Source: Marinospirillum sp.
Lineage (GTDB): Bacteria; Pseudomonadota; Gammaproteobacteria; Pseudomonadales; Halomonadaceae
Assembly (NCBI RefSeq): GCF_014859565.1
Contig: NZ_JACUUA010000006.1
Location: 1-49,989, forward strand
Length of the DNA stretch: 49,989 nt
Direction: 5' to 3'
This document shows, piece by piece, positions 34,452-43,417 of the stretch (positions within the stretch are counted from its first letter, which is position 1; every line of letters starts with the position of its first letter). The translations under genes were made by a program, and so were the position numbers. Under the pieces are notes generated by a model. That model searched no databases. It saw only the letters and a list, made by a program, of their open reading frames with translations, and was not told where the DNA came from.

Positions 34452-35437
34452 GGTTCTCTGGCTTCAGTATCGGGGCAGGAAGGCAAGTGCTGAATTGGGC
34501 AGCGGGATGAATCGGCATTGCCGGTGGTTTTGTCGGTGTTGTCAGTCTCACTGAGCTGGTCACGACAGCTGGCTGCTTGTTGTGCTTGAGCCGGGCAACG
34601 AGTGTCCTGTTCCAGTACGTGGGTCAGATTGTTCCAGGCTGCGTGGTTGTCAGGTTGTTGTTTCAACAGGTTCAGTAACAGCTGGCTTGTTTGTTCGGGT
34701 TGTTGCAGTTTCCAGGCCTGATTGGCGGCCATCAATTGCGGCAGGGCTTCCTGCGGCCAGTGCTGTGCGGCGGTCAGATAACCCGTCATTGCCACTTCAT
34801 TTTGCCCGGTGAGTTCCATCTGATGGATGGCTTGCAGGTGATTGTTCATGTTGCCGGTCGCGGGCAGTTGATCGCTCGGAAGCAGCAGATAGGCCCAGTA
34901 ATCCCCTCTGCGCCAGGTGCGTTCAAATAATGCAAAAGGGGTGGGGTGTTCGGCCAGGGTGCCTGAATGCAGATAAAACACTTGCAGATCCAGGTCGTAA
35001 CCGATTAGCACTGCGTAGTGCCACACAGGCTGCTGAGTCAGCCCAAGGTTCTGAAAGACCAGAACAGGATGTCCCTGCTGCAGTTCAAGGATCAGATCCT
35101 GTAGGCTGGCCTCCATGCGATGAGGAATCAACCCGCGTTGGCGTGCAGCAGCCAGCATCTCCATTTGTAATGAGCCTTGGCGTGCCGGTAGGTAAACTTC
35201 TGCGACCAGCGCTTCCGGATCAGCGGTCAGGCCCTGGTGTTGCAGTAGGGTAGCCAAAGCTGCAGGACCGCACTGGTACTCCTGCTGGGGATTAAAAGGA
35301 ACATCTTTCAGCAACAGCCGGCGTGGCTGATACTCCAGATGGCTTTGATTCAGATTCTGGGTTAAGGGTGTATTGCTGCAGCCGACCAGCAGCCCCAGCA
35401 ATACAACACCCAGCAGTCGTAAGGCTGCTATGGGCAT
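34448..35437 (-). CDS. PA2778-family C39-like cysteine peptidase lipoprotein with TPR tail
   Basis: This 329-residue protein begins with a lipoprotein signal (LLVGC, lipid on Cys20). A papain-like C39 peptidase domain (about 40-185) follows, with catalytic Cys56 in EYQCGPAAL and His140 in VWHYAVLIGYD. Helical TPR-like repeats occupy about 200-285, and a Thr/Asp-rich tail is cysteine-containing. It matches the uncharacterised PA2778 family. The upstream PA2779-type gene ends three bases before its start, so the two form an operon. C39 domains often process or bind double-glycine peptides, but the target here is unknown. Confidence 0.87.
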   Translation of the reverse strand: MPIAALRLLGVVLLGLLVGCSNTPLTQNLNQSHLEYQPRRLLLKDVPFNPQQEYQCGPAALATLLQHQGLTADPEALVAEVYLPARQGSLQMEMLAAARQRGLIPHRMEASLQDLILELQQGHPVLVFQNLGLTQQPVWHYAVLIGYDLDLQVFYLHSGTLAEHPTPFALFERTWRRGDYWAYLLLPSDQLPATGNMNNHLQAIHQMELTGQNEVAMTGYLTAAQHWPQEALPQLMAANQAWKLQQPEQTSQLLLNLLKQQPDNHAAWNNLTHVLEQDTRCPAQAQQAASCRDQLSETDNTDKTTGNADSSRCPIQHLPSCPDTEAREP

Positions 35438-35440
35438 GGG

Positions 35441-35821
35441 TCAGTGATTGACACTGCGGACAAAGGGGAAAATGTCCGTGGCACCCAGTAGATCGGTGAT
35501 GATGAACACAACAAACACCACCACGACAACACCGAGTACACCGGAGCCTGCAGGTAACTCGTCCATGCGCGCCTGTAATTGAGCCAGTTCTTCAGGTGTC
35601 AGACGCTCAATGCGTGCCTGGGCAGCTACAGGGTCTACACCCAGTGCCATCAACTGAGCTTTTGCCTGGGGGCTGGACAGTTGTTGTTGCCATTCAAGTT
35701 GCAGGGCGGTGGGTGCTGTTTGTTGCAATAATTGTTGGTTGCTGATGAGACCTGCCTGAGCAGACAGGGTGACAAACAGCATCAACAAGCTGAAAACGGT
35801 GGTTTTCAACAAGAGTTTCAT
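35441..35821 (-). CDS. PA2779-family small membrane protein
   Basis: This 126-residue protein has a signal peptide (cleavage near AQA, residue 23), a helical middle (about 40-90, glutamine-rich; LTPEELAQLQARMDELPAG) and a C-terminal membrane helix (about 94-113, GVLGVVVVVFVVFIITDLLG), so it would be anchored in the inner membrane with its body in the periplasm. PA2779-family proteins are encoded next to PA2778-type peptidases. The function is unknown; it may be the partner or substrate of the peptidase, by context only. Confidence 0.85.
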   Translation of the reverse strand: MKLLLKTTVFSLLMLFVTLSAQAGLISNQQLLQQTAPTALQLEWQQQLSSPQAKAQLMALGVDPVAAQARIERLTPEELAQLQARMDELPAGSGVLGVVVVVFVVFIITDLLGATDIFPFVRSVNH

Positions 35822-35972
35822 GGGGTTTTGCTCCGTTATGGGTGAACTTCAAACTAACAAGTTTGCGGTAAAAAGCAAGACAGTATGTAAATTGCGACAT
35901 TTTCAGTAAAAAGAGTAGCATCCAGCAAAAAAATGAAAAGGCAGCAAGAAGCATAGCCTTCTGCTGAGGCTG

Positions 35973-35981
35973 TGCTAGAAT
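35973..35981 (+). promoter_or_regulatory. Candidate extended -10 promoter for fabD
   Basis: TGC followed by TAGAAT (35973-35981) forms an extended -10 element about 42 bases before the fabD start. No good -35 was seen at the expected distance, which fits the extended -10 class. An AGGTGA ribosome-binding site lies at 36013-36018. Confidence 0.4.
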
Positions 35982-36022
35982 GCGCGCCCATAATACTGAG
36001 CAAGACAGGACTTAGGTGACTT

Positions 36023-36967
36023 ATGGCTTCTACCCTGGCCTTTATTTTTCCCGGACAGGGCTCCCAGCAGATTGGGATGCTCTCGGAACTGGCAGAGCGC
36101 TACGCGGTTGTGCGCTCAACCTTTGAGGAGGCGTCTGCAGCTCTGGGTTACGATCTCTGGCATCTGGTGCAGGAAGGTTCTGCTGAAGAGCTGAATCGAA
36201 CCGATATTACCCAGCCTGCCATTCTGGCCGCCAGTGTTGCGGTGTGGCGTGTCTGGAAGGAACTGGAGGGTGCTCGTCCTGACTGGGTTGCCGGTCACAG
36301 TCTCGGTGAATATTCAGCACTGGTGTGCAGTGGCGCGATGGATTTTGCTGATGGTCTACGCTTGGTGCGTGCCCGTGGTGAATTCATGCAGGCCGCTGTG
36401 CCACCCGGTCAGGGAGCCATGGCTGCTATTCTGGGGCTGGATGCTGACCAGATTGAAAAAGCCTGTGCTGAAGCAGCGCAGGGTGAAGTTGTTGCTGCTG
36501 TTAATTATAATGCACCAGGTCAGATCGTGATTGCCGGTTCGGTAAAAGCGGTGGAGCGAGCCATTCTTGCCTGCCAAGCAGCGGGTGCCAAAAAAGCCAT
36601 GCCTCTGCCTGTCAGTGTGCCATCCCATTGTGAGCTAATGCGTCCAGCTGCTGAAAAGCTGGCTAATGAGCTGAACCTGATCCAGCTGAACAAACCTCGC
36701 GTACCTGTGGTGCAGAATGTTCATGCAGCACCGGAGGCAGCGGTGGCTGCCATTCGTGACAATCTGGTGGCGCAGCTTTATCGCCCGGTACGCTGGATCG
36801 AAAGTGTTGAATTCATGGCGGGGCAGGGTGTGACCACCTACATTGAATGTGGTCCCGGCAAGGTGTTGGTCGGTCTGAACAAGCGTATTGTTAAATCGGC
36901 AAAATCCCTGGCAGTGAATGACCCTGATTCGGTCATGGCTGCGCTTGAGTTATTACGCGCAGAGTAA
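36023..36967 (+). CDS. fabD: Malonyl-CoA:ACP transacylase
   Basis: FabD moves malonyl groups from CoA to acyl carrier protein for fatty acid synthesis. The 314-residue protein has the N-terminal FIFPGQGSQQIGM (8-20), the nucleophile Ser93 in GHSLGEYSA, and the histidine of VPSHCELM (about 200-207). It heads the cluster fabD-fabG-acpP-fabF. The upstream gene is an unrelated minus-strand gene, so fabD starts its own transcript here. Confidence 0.97.
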   Translation: MASTLAFIFPGQGSQQIGMLSELAERYAVVRSTFEEASAALGYDLWHLVQEGSAEELNRTDITQPAILAASVAVWRVWKELEGARPDWVAGHSLGEYSALVCSGAMDFADGLRLVRARGEFMQAAVPPGQGAMAAILGLDADQIEKACAEAAQGEVVAAVNYNAPGQIVIAGSVKAVERAILACQAAGAKKAMPLPVSVPSHCELMRPAAEKLANELNLIQLNKPRVPVVQNVHAAPEAAVAAIRDNLVAQLYRPVRWIESVEFMAGQGVTTYIECGPGKVLVGLNKRIVKSAKSLAVNDPDSVMAALELLRAE

Positions 36968-36989
36968 GATCAGAAAGAGAGGATAAAAA

Positions 36990-37742
36990 ATGAGTCAGCA
37001 AGATCTGGCAGGAAAAGTAGCACTGGTTACCGGCGCCACCCGTGGTATCGGTCGAGCCATTGCTCTGGAACTGGGTCGTATGGGTGCCACTGTGATTGGT
37101 ACAGCCACCAGTGAATCCGGTGCTGCAAAAATCAGCGAAGGCCTGCAGGCTGCAGGTGTGGCTGGTGAAGGTATGTTGCTGAACGTCACGGATGCTGAGT
37201 CCGTTGAAACGGTTATCAAGGCAATCACCGAAAAATATTCAGCTCCCTTGATTCTGGTCAATAACGCCGGAATCACCAAGGATAACCTGATGATGCGCAT
37301 GAAAGACGATGAGTGGGATGATGTCATGGACACCAACCTCAAGTCTGTTTATCGCACTTGCAAGGCTTGCCTGCGTGGCATGACTAAAGCACGCTGGGGT
37401 CGCATCATCAATATCAGTTCAGTGGTTGCTACCATGGGTAATATGGGTCAGGCCAACTACGCAGCGGCCAAGGCCGGTATGGAAGGTTTTACTCGTTCGC
37501 TGGCGCGTGAACTGGGTTCGCGGAATGTGACTGTTAATGCTGTGGCTCCTGGTTTTATTGCCACAGATATGACGGAAGTGCTGCCGGATGCCCAGAAGGA
37601 ATTCCTGGTTAAACAGGTACCTTTGGCACGTCTGGGTCAGCCGGAAGAGATAGCCGCAGCAGTTGGTTTTCTTGCCAGCAGTCCTGCAGCGTATATTACC
37701 GGTGAAACGCTGCACGTTAACGGCGGCATGAGCATGCGTTGA
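36990..37742 (+). CDS. fabG: 3-oxoacyl-ACP reductase
   Basis: FabG reduces 3-oxoacyl-ACP with NADPH in each elongation cycle. The 250-residue short-chain dehydrogenase has the cofactor loop TGATRGIGRA (15-24), NNAGIT (about 91-96), the catalytic Ser of NISSVV and the YAAAKAG Tyr-x3-Lys motif, and the C-terminal TGETLHVNGGM. An AGAGAGGA ribosome-binding site lies nine bases upstream. The gap to acpP is 130 bases and holds a possible acpP promoter. Confidence 0.97.
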   Translation: MSQQDLAGKVALVTGATRGIGRAIALELGRMGATVIGTATSESGAAKISEGLQAAGVAGEGMLLNVTDAESVETVIKAITEKYSAPLILVNNAGITKDNLMMRMKDDEWDDVMDTNLKSVYRTCKACLRGMTKARWGRIINISSVVATMGNMGQANYAAAKAGMEGFTRSLARELGSRNVTVNAVAPGFIATDMTEVLPDAQKEFLVKQVPLARLGQPEEIAAAVGFLASSPAAYITGETLHVNGGMSMR

Positions 37743-37787
37743 TTTTCTTCGGAGTGAATTTTTTTGACTGAAAAACCTGTTTTTTTA

Positions 37788-37818
37788 GTTGCAACAGTTC
37801 GCTCCGGTTTATAAACTA
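37788..37818 (+). promoter_or_regulatory. Candidate promoter for acpP
   Basis: TTGCAA (about 37790-37795) and TATAAA (about 37811-37816) lie in the fabG-acpP gap with a 15-base spacer, shorter than ideal. A separate strong promoter would suit the high level of acyl carrier protein needed. The acpP ribosome-binding site AGGAG (37857-37861) is about 12 bases from the ATG. Confidence 0.35.
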
Positions 37819-37872
37819 CCGTGCAATTTCAGACCAATGCACGGCAAGACTCATCAGGAGTGACCAAACATT

Positions 37873-38106
37873 ATGAGTACCATCGAAGAGCGCGTAAAAA
37901 AGATCGTCGCCGAACAGCTGGGTGTTAAAGAAGAGGAAATTCAGAACTCTTCCTCCTTCGTCGAGGACCTGGGCGCTGATTCTCTGGACACTGTTGAGCT
38001 GGTTATGGCTCTTGAAGAAGAGTTCGAGACTGAGATCCCGGACGAAGAAGCCGAGAAGATCACCAGCGTACAGGAAGCCATCGACTACGTTCTGGCTCAC
38101 CAGTAA
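37873..38106 (+). CDS. acpP: Acyl carrier protein
   Basis: This 77-residue acidic, four-helix carrier has the phosphopantetheine attachment site Ser37 in [19 protein letters not shown]. Length and sequence are standard for AcpP, and its codon use (GAA, CTG, CGC rich) fits a highly expressed gene. It is followed by a terminator-like hairpin, so much of its message may end before fabF. Confidence 0.98.
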   Translation: MSTIEERVKKIVAEQLGVKEEEIQNSSSFVEDLGADSLDTVELVMALEEEFETEIPDEEAEKITSVQEAIDYVLAHQ

Positions 38107-38162
38107 ACTTTCTCGGACTCAGGTCTGATCAAGTAGAAGGCTAAAGGCTTTGCTACTTGCCG

Positions 38163-38203
38163 AAAACCGCTCACCTTATTGGTGCAGCGGTTTTTCATTT
38201 TTT
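38163..38203 (+). terminator. Terminator between acpP and fabF
   Basis: AAAACCGCTCACC (38163-38175) pairs with GGTGCAGCGGTTTT (38181-38194) with one bulge, followed by T-rich runs (38191-38195 and 38199-38203). It would end most acpP transcripts; fabF can be served by read-through or by the TATAAT at 38208-38213. Confidence 0.75.
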
Positions 38204-38216
38204 GGGATATAATCCC
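38204..38216 (+). promoter_or_regulatory. Palindromic -10 box before fabF
   Basis: GGGATATAATCCC is a palindrome (GGGAT-ATA-ATCCC) that contains a perfect TATAAT. No good -35 was seen. It may be the fabF promoter and could bind a regulator. Confidence 0.35.
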
Positions 38217-38256
38217 GCAAATTATTCAGAATCACCGAGTTGCAGAGGAGAAGGGC

Positions 38257-39495
38257 ATGTCGCGTAGACGAGTTGTGGTGACGGGCATGGGGTTGATAAC
38301 CCCCCTGGGAAATACATTGAATGAGTCCTGGGAAGGTATTCTGGCCGGTCGCAGTGGCGTGGCTCCCATTGAATGCTTTGATGCCAGTGCTTTCAGTACC
38401 CGTTTTGGTGCACAGGTCAAAAACTTTGATGTTGAGCAGTACATGCCGCTCAAGGATGCCCGCAAGATGGACATCTTCATCCAGTACGGTATGGCTGCAG
38501 CTGTACAAGCCATTGCTGACTCGGGTCTGGAAACAACAGAAGAAAATGCCGACCGCATCGGTTGTGCAATAGGTTCCGGTATTGGTGGTTTGCCAATGAT
38601 CGAAAAGAACCACGAATCCCTGCAAAAGGGTGGCCCGCGCAAAATTTCTCCGTTTTTTGTGCCTGGCTCCATCATTAATATGATCTCCGGTAATCTGGCA
38701 ATCCGTTATGGCTACAAAGGCCCGAACATTGCCATCACTACCGCTTGCACCACGGGCACTCACAATATCGGTTATTCAGCCCGTACCATTGCTTATGGTG
38801 ATGCGGATGTGATGGTCTGTGGCGGTGCCGAGTGTGCCAGTACACCTCTAGGGCTGGGTGGTTTTGCTGCTGCTCGCGCTTTGTCCACCCGTAATGATGA
38901 TCCGCAGTCCGCCAGTCGTCCCTGGGATAAAGACCGTGACGGTTTTGTGCTGGGTGATGGTGCCGGTGTGCTGGTGCTGGAAGAGTACGAATATGCCAAG
39001 GCTCGTGGTGCAAAAATTTATGCTGAACTGACTGGGTTTGGTATGAGTGATGATGCTTATCACATGACTCTACCGCCGGATGATGGTCGTGGTGCTGCTG
39101 CAGCCATGCGTAATGCCATTCGTGATTCGGGTCTAAACCCTGAATCCATCCATTACATCAATGCTCATGGTACTTCAACACCTGCCGGTGATATTGCAGA
39201 AAGCCGTGCGGTAGAGCTGGTATTGGGAGCAGCAGCCAGCAAAGTTGCAGTCAGCTCAACCAAATCCATGATTGGTCACCTGCTGGGTGCTGCGGGTGCG
39301 GTAGAAGCGGTATTCAGTGTGCTGGCGATACGTGACCAGGTGGCACCACCGACCATCAATCTGGAAAACCCGCAGGAAGGTTGTAATCTGGATTATGTGC
39401 CAAAAACAGCACGCCAGATGAAAATTGATCATGCGCTGTCCAACTCCTTCGGTTTTGGTGGCACCAATGGCAGCCTGATTTTCAGCAAGATCTGA
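38257..39495 (+). CDS. fabF: 3-oxoacyl-ACP synthase II
   Basis: FabF condenses malonyl-ACP with acyl-ACP and is important for unsaturated chain length and temperature control. The 412-residue protein has the thiolase-fold catalytic triad: Cys164 ([10 protein letters not shown]), His304 ([11 protein letters not shown]) and His341 ([11 protein letters not shown]). ATG 38257 is chosen because a GAGGAGAAGGG site lies just upstream and the family starts with [12 protein letters not shown]. An in-frame upstream ATG (38179) would run through the terminator and promoter. Confidence 0.97.
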   Translation: MSRRRVVVTGMGLITPLGNTLNESWEGILAGRSGVAPIECFDASAFSTRFGAQVKNFDVEQYMPLKDARKMDIFIQYGMAAAVQAIADSGLETTEENADRIGCAIGSGIGGLPMIEKNHESLQKGGPRKISPFFVPGSIINMISGNLAIRYGYKGPNIAITTACTTGTHNIGYSARTIAYGDADVMVCGGAECASTPLGLGGFAAARALSTRNDDPQSASRPWDKDRDGFVLGDGAGVLVLEEYEYAKARGAKIYAELTGFGMSDDAYHMTLPPDDGRGAAAAMRNAIRDSGLNPESIHYINAHGTSTPAGDIAESRAVELVLGAAASKVAVSSTKSMIGHLLGAAGAVEAVFSVLAIRDQVAPPTINLENPQEGCNLDYVPKTARQMKIDHALSNSFGFGGTNGSLIFSKI

Positions 39496-39503
39496 TCCTG
39501 CTG

Positions 39504-40358
39504 ATGCCACGGTTACCCACCATGCTGCTGGATGGGCGTACGCCTTCCCCTGCTGACCTCGACTGGTTATTGGCCAGTCGGGCTCTGGCTTTTGGTGAAG
39601 GAGTTTTTACCAGTCTGCGGGTTTACAACGGGCAATTAGTGTTCTGTGATGATCACTTTTGGCGTTTACGCAGTGGACTGGAGTCTCTACAGTCCGATCT
39701 GAATGCCATTGACTGGCAGGTGCTTAATACCGAGCTGGTCGAGATGGCCGCACAGCAGCAGGAAGGTGCCATCAAGGTCATGTTGCTGGCTGGTCCCGGT
39801 GGTCTGGGTTATCAACGTGCCCAGACACCACAATGGCATCGCCTGCTGCATCCCAGACCGCTACAACTGAATGCTCAGGCTTATACGGCAGGGATTGAAT
39901 GCTGGTGGCAAGCCTGTCCCGGCACTAATCCACGCGCAGCCAGCAAACATTTAAACCGCCTCAGTCAGGTGTTAGCATCACAAGGTTGCCCGACACACTT
40001 TCCAGAAGCCCTGCAATACAACCTGCGCGGCGAGATTATTGAGGCTATTGCCCGTAATGTATTCTGGTTTGCTGATGGTTGCTGGCATACACCTTCTCTT
40101 ATGACCGGTGCTTTGGCTGGTGTCATGCGGCGACAACTGCAGCAGCATTTAACTGCGGCTAAGCTGCGAGAAAGTGAAGCTGGACTGGATATGCTGCAGC
40201 AGGCAGAAGAAGTGTTTGTCTGTAATAGTCTGCAAGGCATCTGGCCGGTGACCTCACTGCATCATTCAGAAGGCTGTCTGGCACGCTGGCAGGTTGGCTC
40301 TGAAACACGAAAATTGATGGCCGAGTTTCATCCTCAGATGGGCTTGCCACAGATTTAA
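39504..40358 (+). CDS. pabC: Aminodeoxychorismate lyase
   Basis: PabC releases pyruvate from 4-amino-4-deoxychorismate to form p-aminobenzoate for folate. The 284-residue fold-type IV PLP enzyme has ASRALAFGEGVFTSLRV near the N-terminus, the PLP lysine Lys148 in ASKHLNRLSQ, and the glutamate-containing GEIIEAIARNVFWF loop. The start may be 39504 or the in-frame ATG 39522. It follows fabF by eight bases and lies in the standard order before mltG. Confidence 0.93.
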   Translation: MPRLPTMLLDGRTPSPADLDWLLASRALAFGEGVFTSLRVYNGQLVFCDDHFWRLRSGLESLQSDLNAIDWQVLNTELVEMAAQQQEGAIKVMLLAGPGGLGYQRAQTPQWHRLLHPRPLQLNAQAYTAGIECWWQACPGTNPRAASKHLNRLSQVLASQGCPTHFPEALQYNLRGEIIEAIARNVFWFADGCWHTPSLMTGALAGVMRRQLQQHLTAAKLRESEAGLDMLQQAEEVFVCNSLQGIWPVTSLHHSEGCLARWQVGSETRKLMAEFHPQMGLPQI

Positions 40359-40368
40359 CTGGCACAAA

Positions 40369-41418
40369 ATGATCAAAAAAACCTTGTCACTGCTCGCCTT
40401 GCTGGCGGTGCTGATTGGATCAAGCAGCATCTACTGGTTTTATCAGCAGATTAATCAGCCACTGGCATTGCAAGAAACCACACTGCTGAAAGTCAGTCCC
40501 GGTCGCAGTTTTATCAGCCTGCTGCAGCAGTTGGAACAGCAGCAGATCATCCGCAGTGCGCTACCCATGCGTATCTGGCTGCGACTCAATCCTGAACAAG
40601 CTCCCATTCGTGCTGGTGAATATCGACTCGAAACACCACTGACGCTGCGTCAGCTGCATCAGCGGATGCAAGCGGGTGATGTTGTCACCTATCGGGTGAC
40701 TCTGCTGGAAGGCTGGACTTTTCGGGAGTTTCGTCACGCCTTGGCAAATACTCCAAAGCTTGAGCAGACTACTGCCGACTGGAGTGATGCACAAATCATG
40801 GAGGCAGTAGGAATGCCGGATCAGGCAGCAGAAGGCTGGTTTTTCCCGGATACTTACACCTACCACAAGGGCATGAAAGATTTGGATCTGTTACGCCTTG
40901 CTAATCGTCGAATGCGAGAACTGCTGGATGATGTCTGGCAGAGCCGCCAGAGTGACCTGCCTTACAAAAATGCTTATGAAGCTCTAATTATGGCTTCAAT
41001 TGTTGAGCGCGAGACTGGCGCTCCTCATGAGCGTCATGATATTGCCGGTGTTTTTGTACGCCGTTTGCAAAAAGGCATGAGATTGCAGACCGACCCTACA
41101 GTGATCTACGGCATGGGTGAGCGTTATCAGGGACGTATTACTCGCCGTGATCTGCGTGAACCTACACCCTGGAATACCTATACCATCCATGGCCTGCCTC
41201 CAACTCCGATTGCCATGCCGGGTGAAGCCGCACTCAGAGCCAGTGTTACTCCGGCAAAAGGGGAAACCCTGTATTTTGTTGCCAGAGGGGATGGTACTCA
41301 TCAGTTTTCCAGAACCCTGCAGGAACATAATGCTGCAGTCAGGGAGTTCCAGTTAAATCGCAGTGAAAACTATCGTTCCTGGCCTGCTGCAGCGCCACAG
41401 GATACAGATGATGAATAA
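40369..41418 (+). CDS. mltG: Endolytic murein transglycosylase MltG
   Basis: MltG cuts nascent peptidoglycan near the inner membrane and ends glycan strands. The 349-residue protein has an N-terminal membrane anchor (about 5-26), a LysM-like segment, and the YceG domain with GWFFPDTYTYHKG (about 155-167) and the catalytic Glu213 in ASIVERETGAP. The segment LQTDPTVIYGMG and the closing TPIAMPGEAALRASV are typical. It overlaps the tmk start by 11 bases. Confidence 0.96.
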   Translation: MIKKTLSLLALLAVLIGSSSIYWFYQQINQPLALQETTLLKVSPGRSFISLLQQLEQQQIIRSALPMRIWLRLNPEQAPIRAGEYRLETPLTLRQLHQRMQAGDVVTYRVTLLEGWTFREFRHALANTPKLEQTTADWSDAQIMEAVGMPDQAAEGWFFPDTYTYHKGMKDLDLLRLANRRMRELLDDVWQSRQSDLPYKNAYEALIMASIVERETGAPHERHDIAGVFVRRLQKGMRLQTDPTVIYGMGERYQGRITRRDLREPTPWNTYTIHGLPPTPIAMPGEAALRASVTPAKGETLYFVARGDGTHQFSRTLQEHNAAVREFQLNRSENYRSWPAAAPQDTDDE

Positions 41419-42070
41419 TCGTCACGGTTGCTTTATCACGCTGGAAGGTGGTGAAGGGGTAGGTAAAACCACCAATATGGCTTATATTACAGCCCAGTTG
41501 GATCAAGCCGGTATTGATTGGATCAGAACCCGTGAGCCGGGTGGCACACCTCTGGCTGAAAATATCCGTCAACTGTTATTAAATAGTGGGGATGAAAAAC
41601 CCTGTGATACCACCGAACTCTTGTTGATGTTTGCTGCTCGTGCTCAGCACCTGCAGCAGGTGATTCTGCCTGCCTTGCAGAAAGGAACCTGGGTGGTGTG
41701 TGATCGTTTCACTGATGCCAGTTTTGCTTATCAAGGTGGCGGTAGGGGACAGAGTGAACAAACACTGGAGTTGCTGGAGCAACTGGTACAAGAAGGTCTG
41801 CAGCCGAATTTAACACTCTTGCTGGATATGCCGGTGGAGCTGGCTTCACAACGGGTGGATAAACGCGGTGAAGTGCGTGACCGTTTTGAGCAGGAACAGC
41901 AGGCTTTTTTCCAGCGAGTGCGAGATGCTTACTTACAACGTGCTTTGCAGCATCCGCTGCGTTTTCGGGTGGTGGATGCATCTTTACCACTGCCGCAGGT
42001 ACAACAGCAGCTGGATGAATACCTGCAACCCTTGATTGAAAACTGGCATTACTCAGGTGAAACACCATGA
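41408..42070 (+). CDS. tmk: Thymidylate kinase
   Basis: Tmk phosphorylates dTMP to dTDP. The 220-residue protein has the P-loop EGGEGVGKTT (13-22), TREPGGTPLAE (about 45-55), the DRF motif in VCDRFTDASFAYQGGGRG, and the lid with RGEVRDRFEQE. ATG 41408 is directly followed by another ATG (41411), and both overlap the mltG end. An upstream in-frame start inside mltG (41363) is rejected because the family begins just before the P-loop strand. Confidence 0.96.
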   Translation: MMNNRHGCFITLEGGEGVGKTTNMAYITAQLDQAGIDWIRTREPGGTPLAENIRQLLLNSGDEKPCDTTELLLMFAARAQHLQQVILPALQKGTWVVCDRFTDASFAYQGGGRGQSEQTLELLEQLVQEGLQPNLTLLLDMPVELASQRVDKRGEVRDRFEQEQQAFFQRVRDAYLQRALQHPLRFRVVDASLPLPQVQQQLDEYLQPLIENWHYSGETP

Positions 42071-43050
42071 AACCGGCGCTGCCTTTACCCTGGCATGCTG
42101 TGATCTGGCAGCAATGGATGCAACAGATCGAGGATGACCGTTTTCCTCATGCCTTGTTGATTACCGGTTTACCGGGACTAGGTAAACGCACTCTGGCGCG
42201 GGCACTGGCACATTTTATGCTCTGTGAGCAGCCGAATGCTCATCATCCCTGTGGTCATTGCCATGCCTGCCAGTTGCTACAAAGCGGATTTTTCCCGGAT
42301 TTGCACCTGCTGGAGCCGGAGGATGAAGGTAAAGCCATCAAGGTGGATCAGGTGCGGGAAATGAACAGTCTGGTACAAAAAAGCTCCCAGCAGGGAGGCT
42401 ACAAGGTGGTACTGATCTGGCCAGCCGAAGCACTGAACATCAATGCTGCCAACGCCCTGCTGAAAACTCTGGAAGAACCTGAGCCACGTACCCTGTTTTT
42501 GCTGGTCAGTGACCAGCCATCCGGGTTGCCTGCTACGCTGCGCAGTCGTTGCCAGTACTCACCCGTGGCGCCTCCTTCGCTGGCACAAGGTCAGGCCTGG
42601 TTAAAACCTCAGCTGACTGAAGAGCAGAATCCGGAAGTGCTGTTAAAAGCAGCAGGGGGACGTCCTTTACAAGCTTTAAAACTGGCAGCAGGTGAAGCCG
42701 AACAGCTGCGTTATTTACTGCTGCAGGTGCTGGAAGCACTGGTACGTGGGGCAGATCCGGTAGAGCAGGCGAGTAAACTTAAAAGCATTCCACTCAAGCA
42801 CTTGTTAAACTACCTGCAAAGCTGGTTGGCAGACAGCCTGAGAATGGGGCTGGCCGGAGATACCGCAGTACAGGATAGTCGACAATTACCCCTGTATCGC
42901 CAGTTGTTTCAGTTGCTGGGTGCGCGGGGATTATTGCAGATGGAACAAAAGCTGCAGCACACCCATCAGCAACTTAAAGCTAATCCCAACATTGAGCTGT
43001 TTCTGGAAAGCCTGCTGATAACCCTGACACAGGAGATGGGTCATGAGTGA
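42067..43050 (+). CDS. holB: DNA polymerase III delta-prime subunit
   Basis: HolB is part of the clamp loader for the replicative polymerase. The 327-residue protein has the P-loop-like GLPGLGKRT (34-42), a zinc module with Cys53, Cys62, Cys65 and Cys68, KVDQVREMNSLVQK, and the SRC motif in LPATLRSRCQY. Length is normal. It overlaps tmk by four bases (ATGA) and pilZ by eight, so the cluster is tightly coupled. Confidence 0.95.
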   Translation: MKPALPLPWHAVIWQQWMQQIEDDRFPHALLITGLPGLGKRTLARALAHFMLCEQPNAHHPCGHCHACQLLQSGFFPDLHLLEPEDEGKAIKVDQVREMNSLVQKSSQQGGYKVVLIWPAEALNINAANALLKTLEEPEPRTLFLLVSDQPSGLPATLRSRCQYSPVAPPSLAQGQAWLKPQLTEEQNPEVLLKAAGGRPLQALKLAAGEAEQLRYLLLQVLEALVRGADPVEQASKLKSIPLKHLLNYLQSWLADSLRMGLAGDTAVQDSRQLPLYRQLFQLLGARGLLQMEQKLQHTHQQLKANPNIELFLESLLITLTQEMGHE

Positions 43051-43378
43051 AATCAAACCCTTGCAACTGGTATTAAAAGACAAACAGGCACTGAATGCCC
43101 ACTACATGCCATTTCTGAAGCGCGGCGGGATTTTTGTACCCACCAGCCGTGCTTTTCGTCCGGGTGATGTAGTGCAGGTGTCCATGCAGCTGCCGGATGA
43201 AGATGAACCCATGATGGTCAGCGGCACAATGGTCTGGCGTACTCCCGTCGGTGCTCAGGGGCGTAAATTGCCCGGTGTAGGTCTGCATTTTCTGGAAGAA
43301 GAAGACTCCCCCAAGCGTTATATCGAAGATATGCTGGCGGGGATTCTGAACAGTGATAAACCCACTCACACCATTTAA
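43043..43378 (+). CDS. pilZ: PilZ-domain protein, type IV pilus biogenesis
   Basis: This 111-residue single PilZ domain follows holB as in Pseudomonas, where PilZ is needed for type IV pili. It has FVPTSRAFRPGDVVQVSM and GVGLHFLEEED but lacks the RxxxR motif that binds c-di-GMP in canonical PilZ proteins. So like Pseudomonas PilZ it probably acts by protein contact and not by binding c-di-GMP. It overlaps the end of holB by eight bases. Confidence 0.93.
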   Translation: MSEIKPLQLVLKDKQALNAHYMPFLKRGGIFVPTSRAFRPGDVVQVSMQLPDEDEPMMVSGTMVWRTPVGAQGRKLPGVGLHFLEEEDSPKRYIEDMLAGILNSDKPTHTI

Positions 43379-43417
43379 CTTTTCAAGATAACCCTTTGAA
43401 TATAAACAAGGATTAAT

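Noticed and set aside
43043..43378. c-di-GMP receptor role for PilZ
   Set aside because: The RxxxR binding motif is absent, so direct c-di-GMP binding is not supported.
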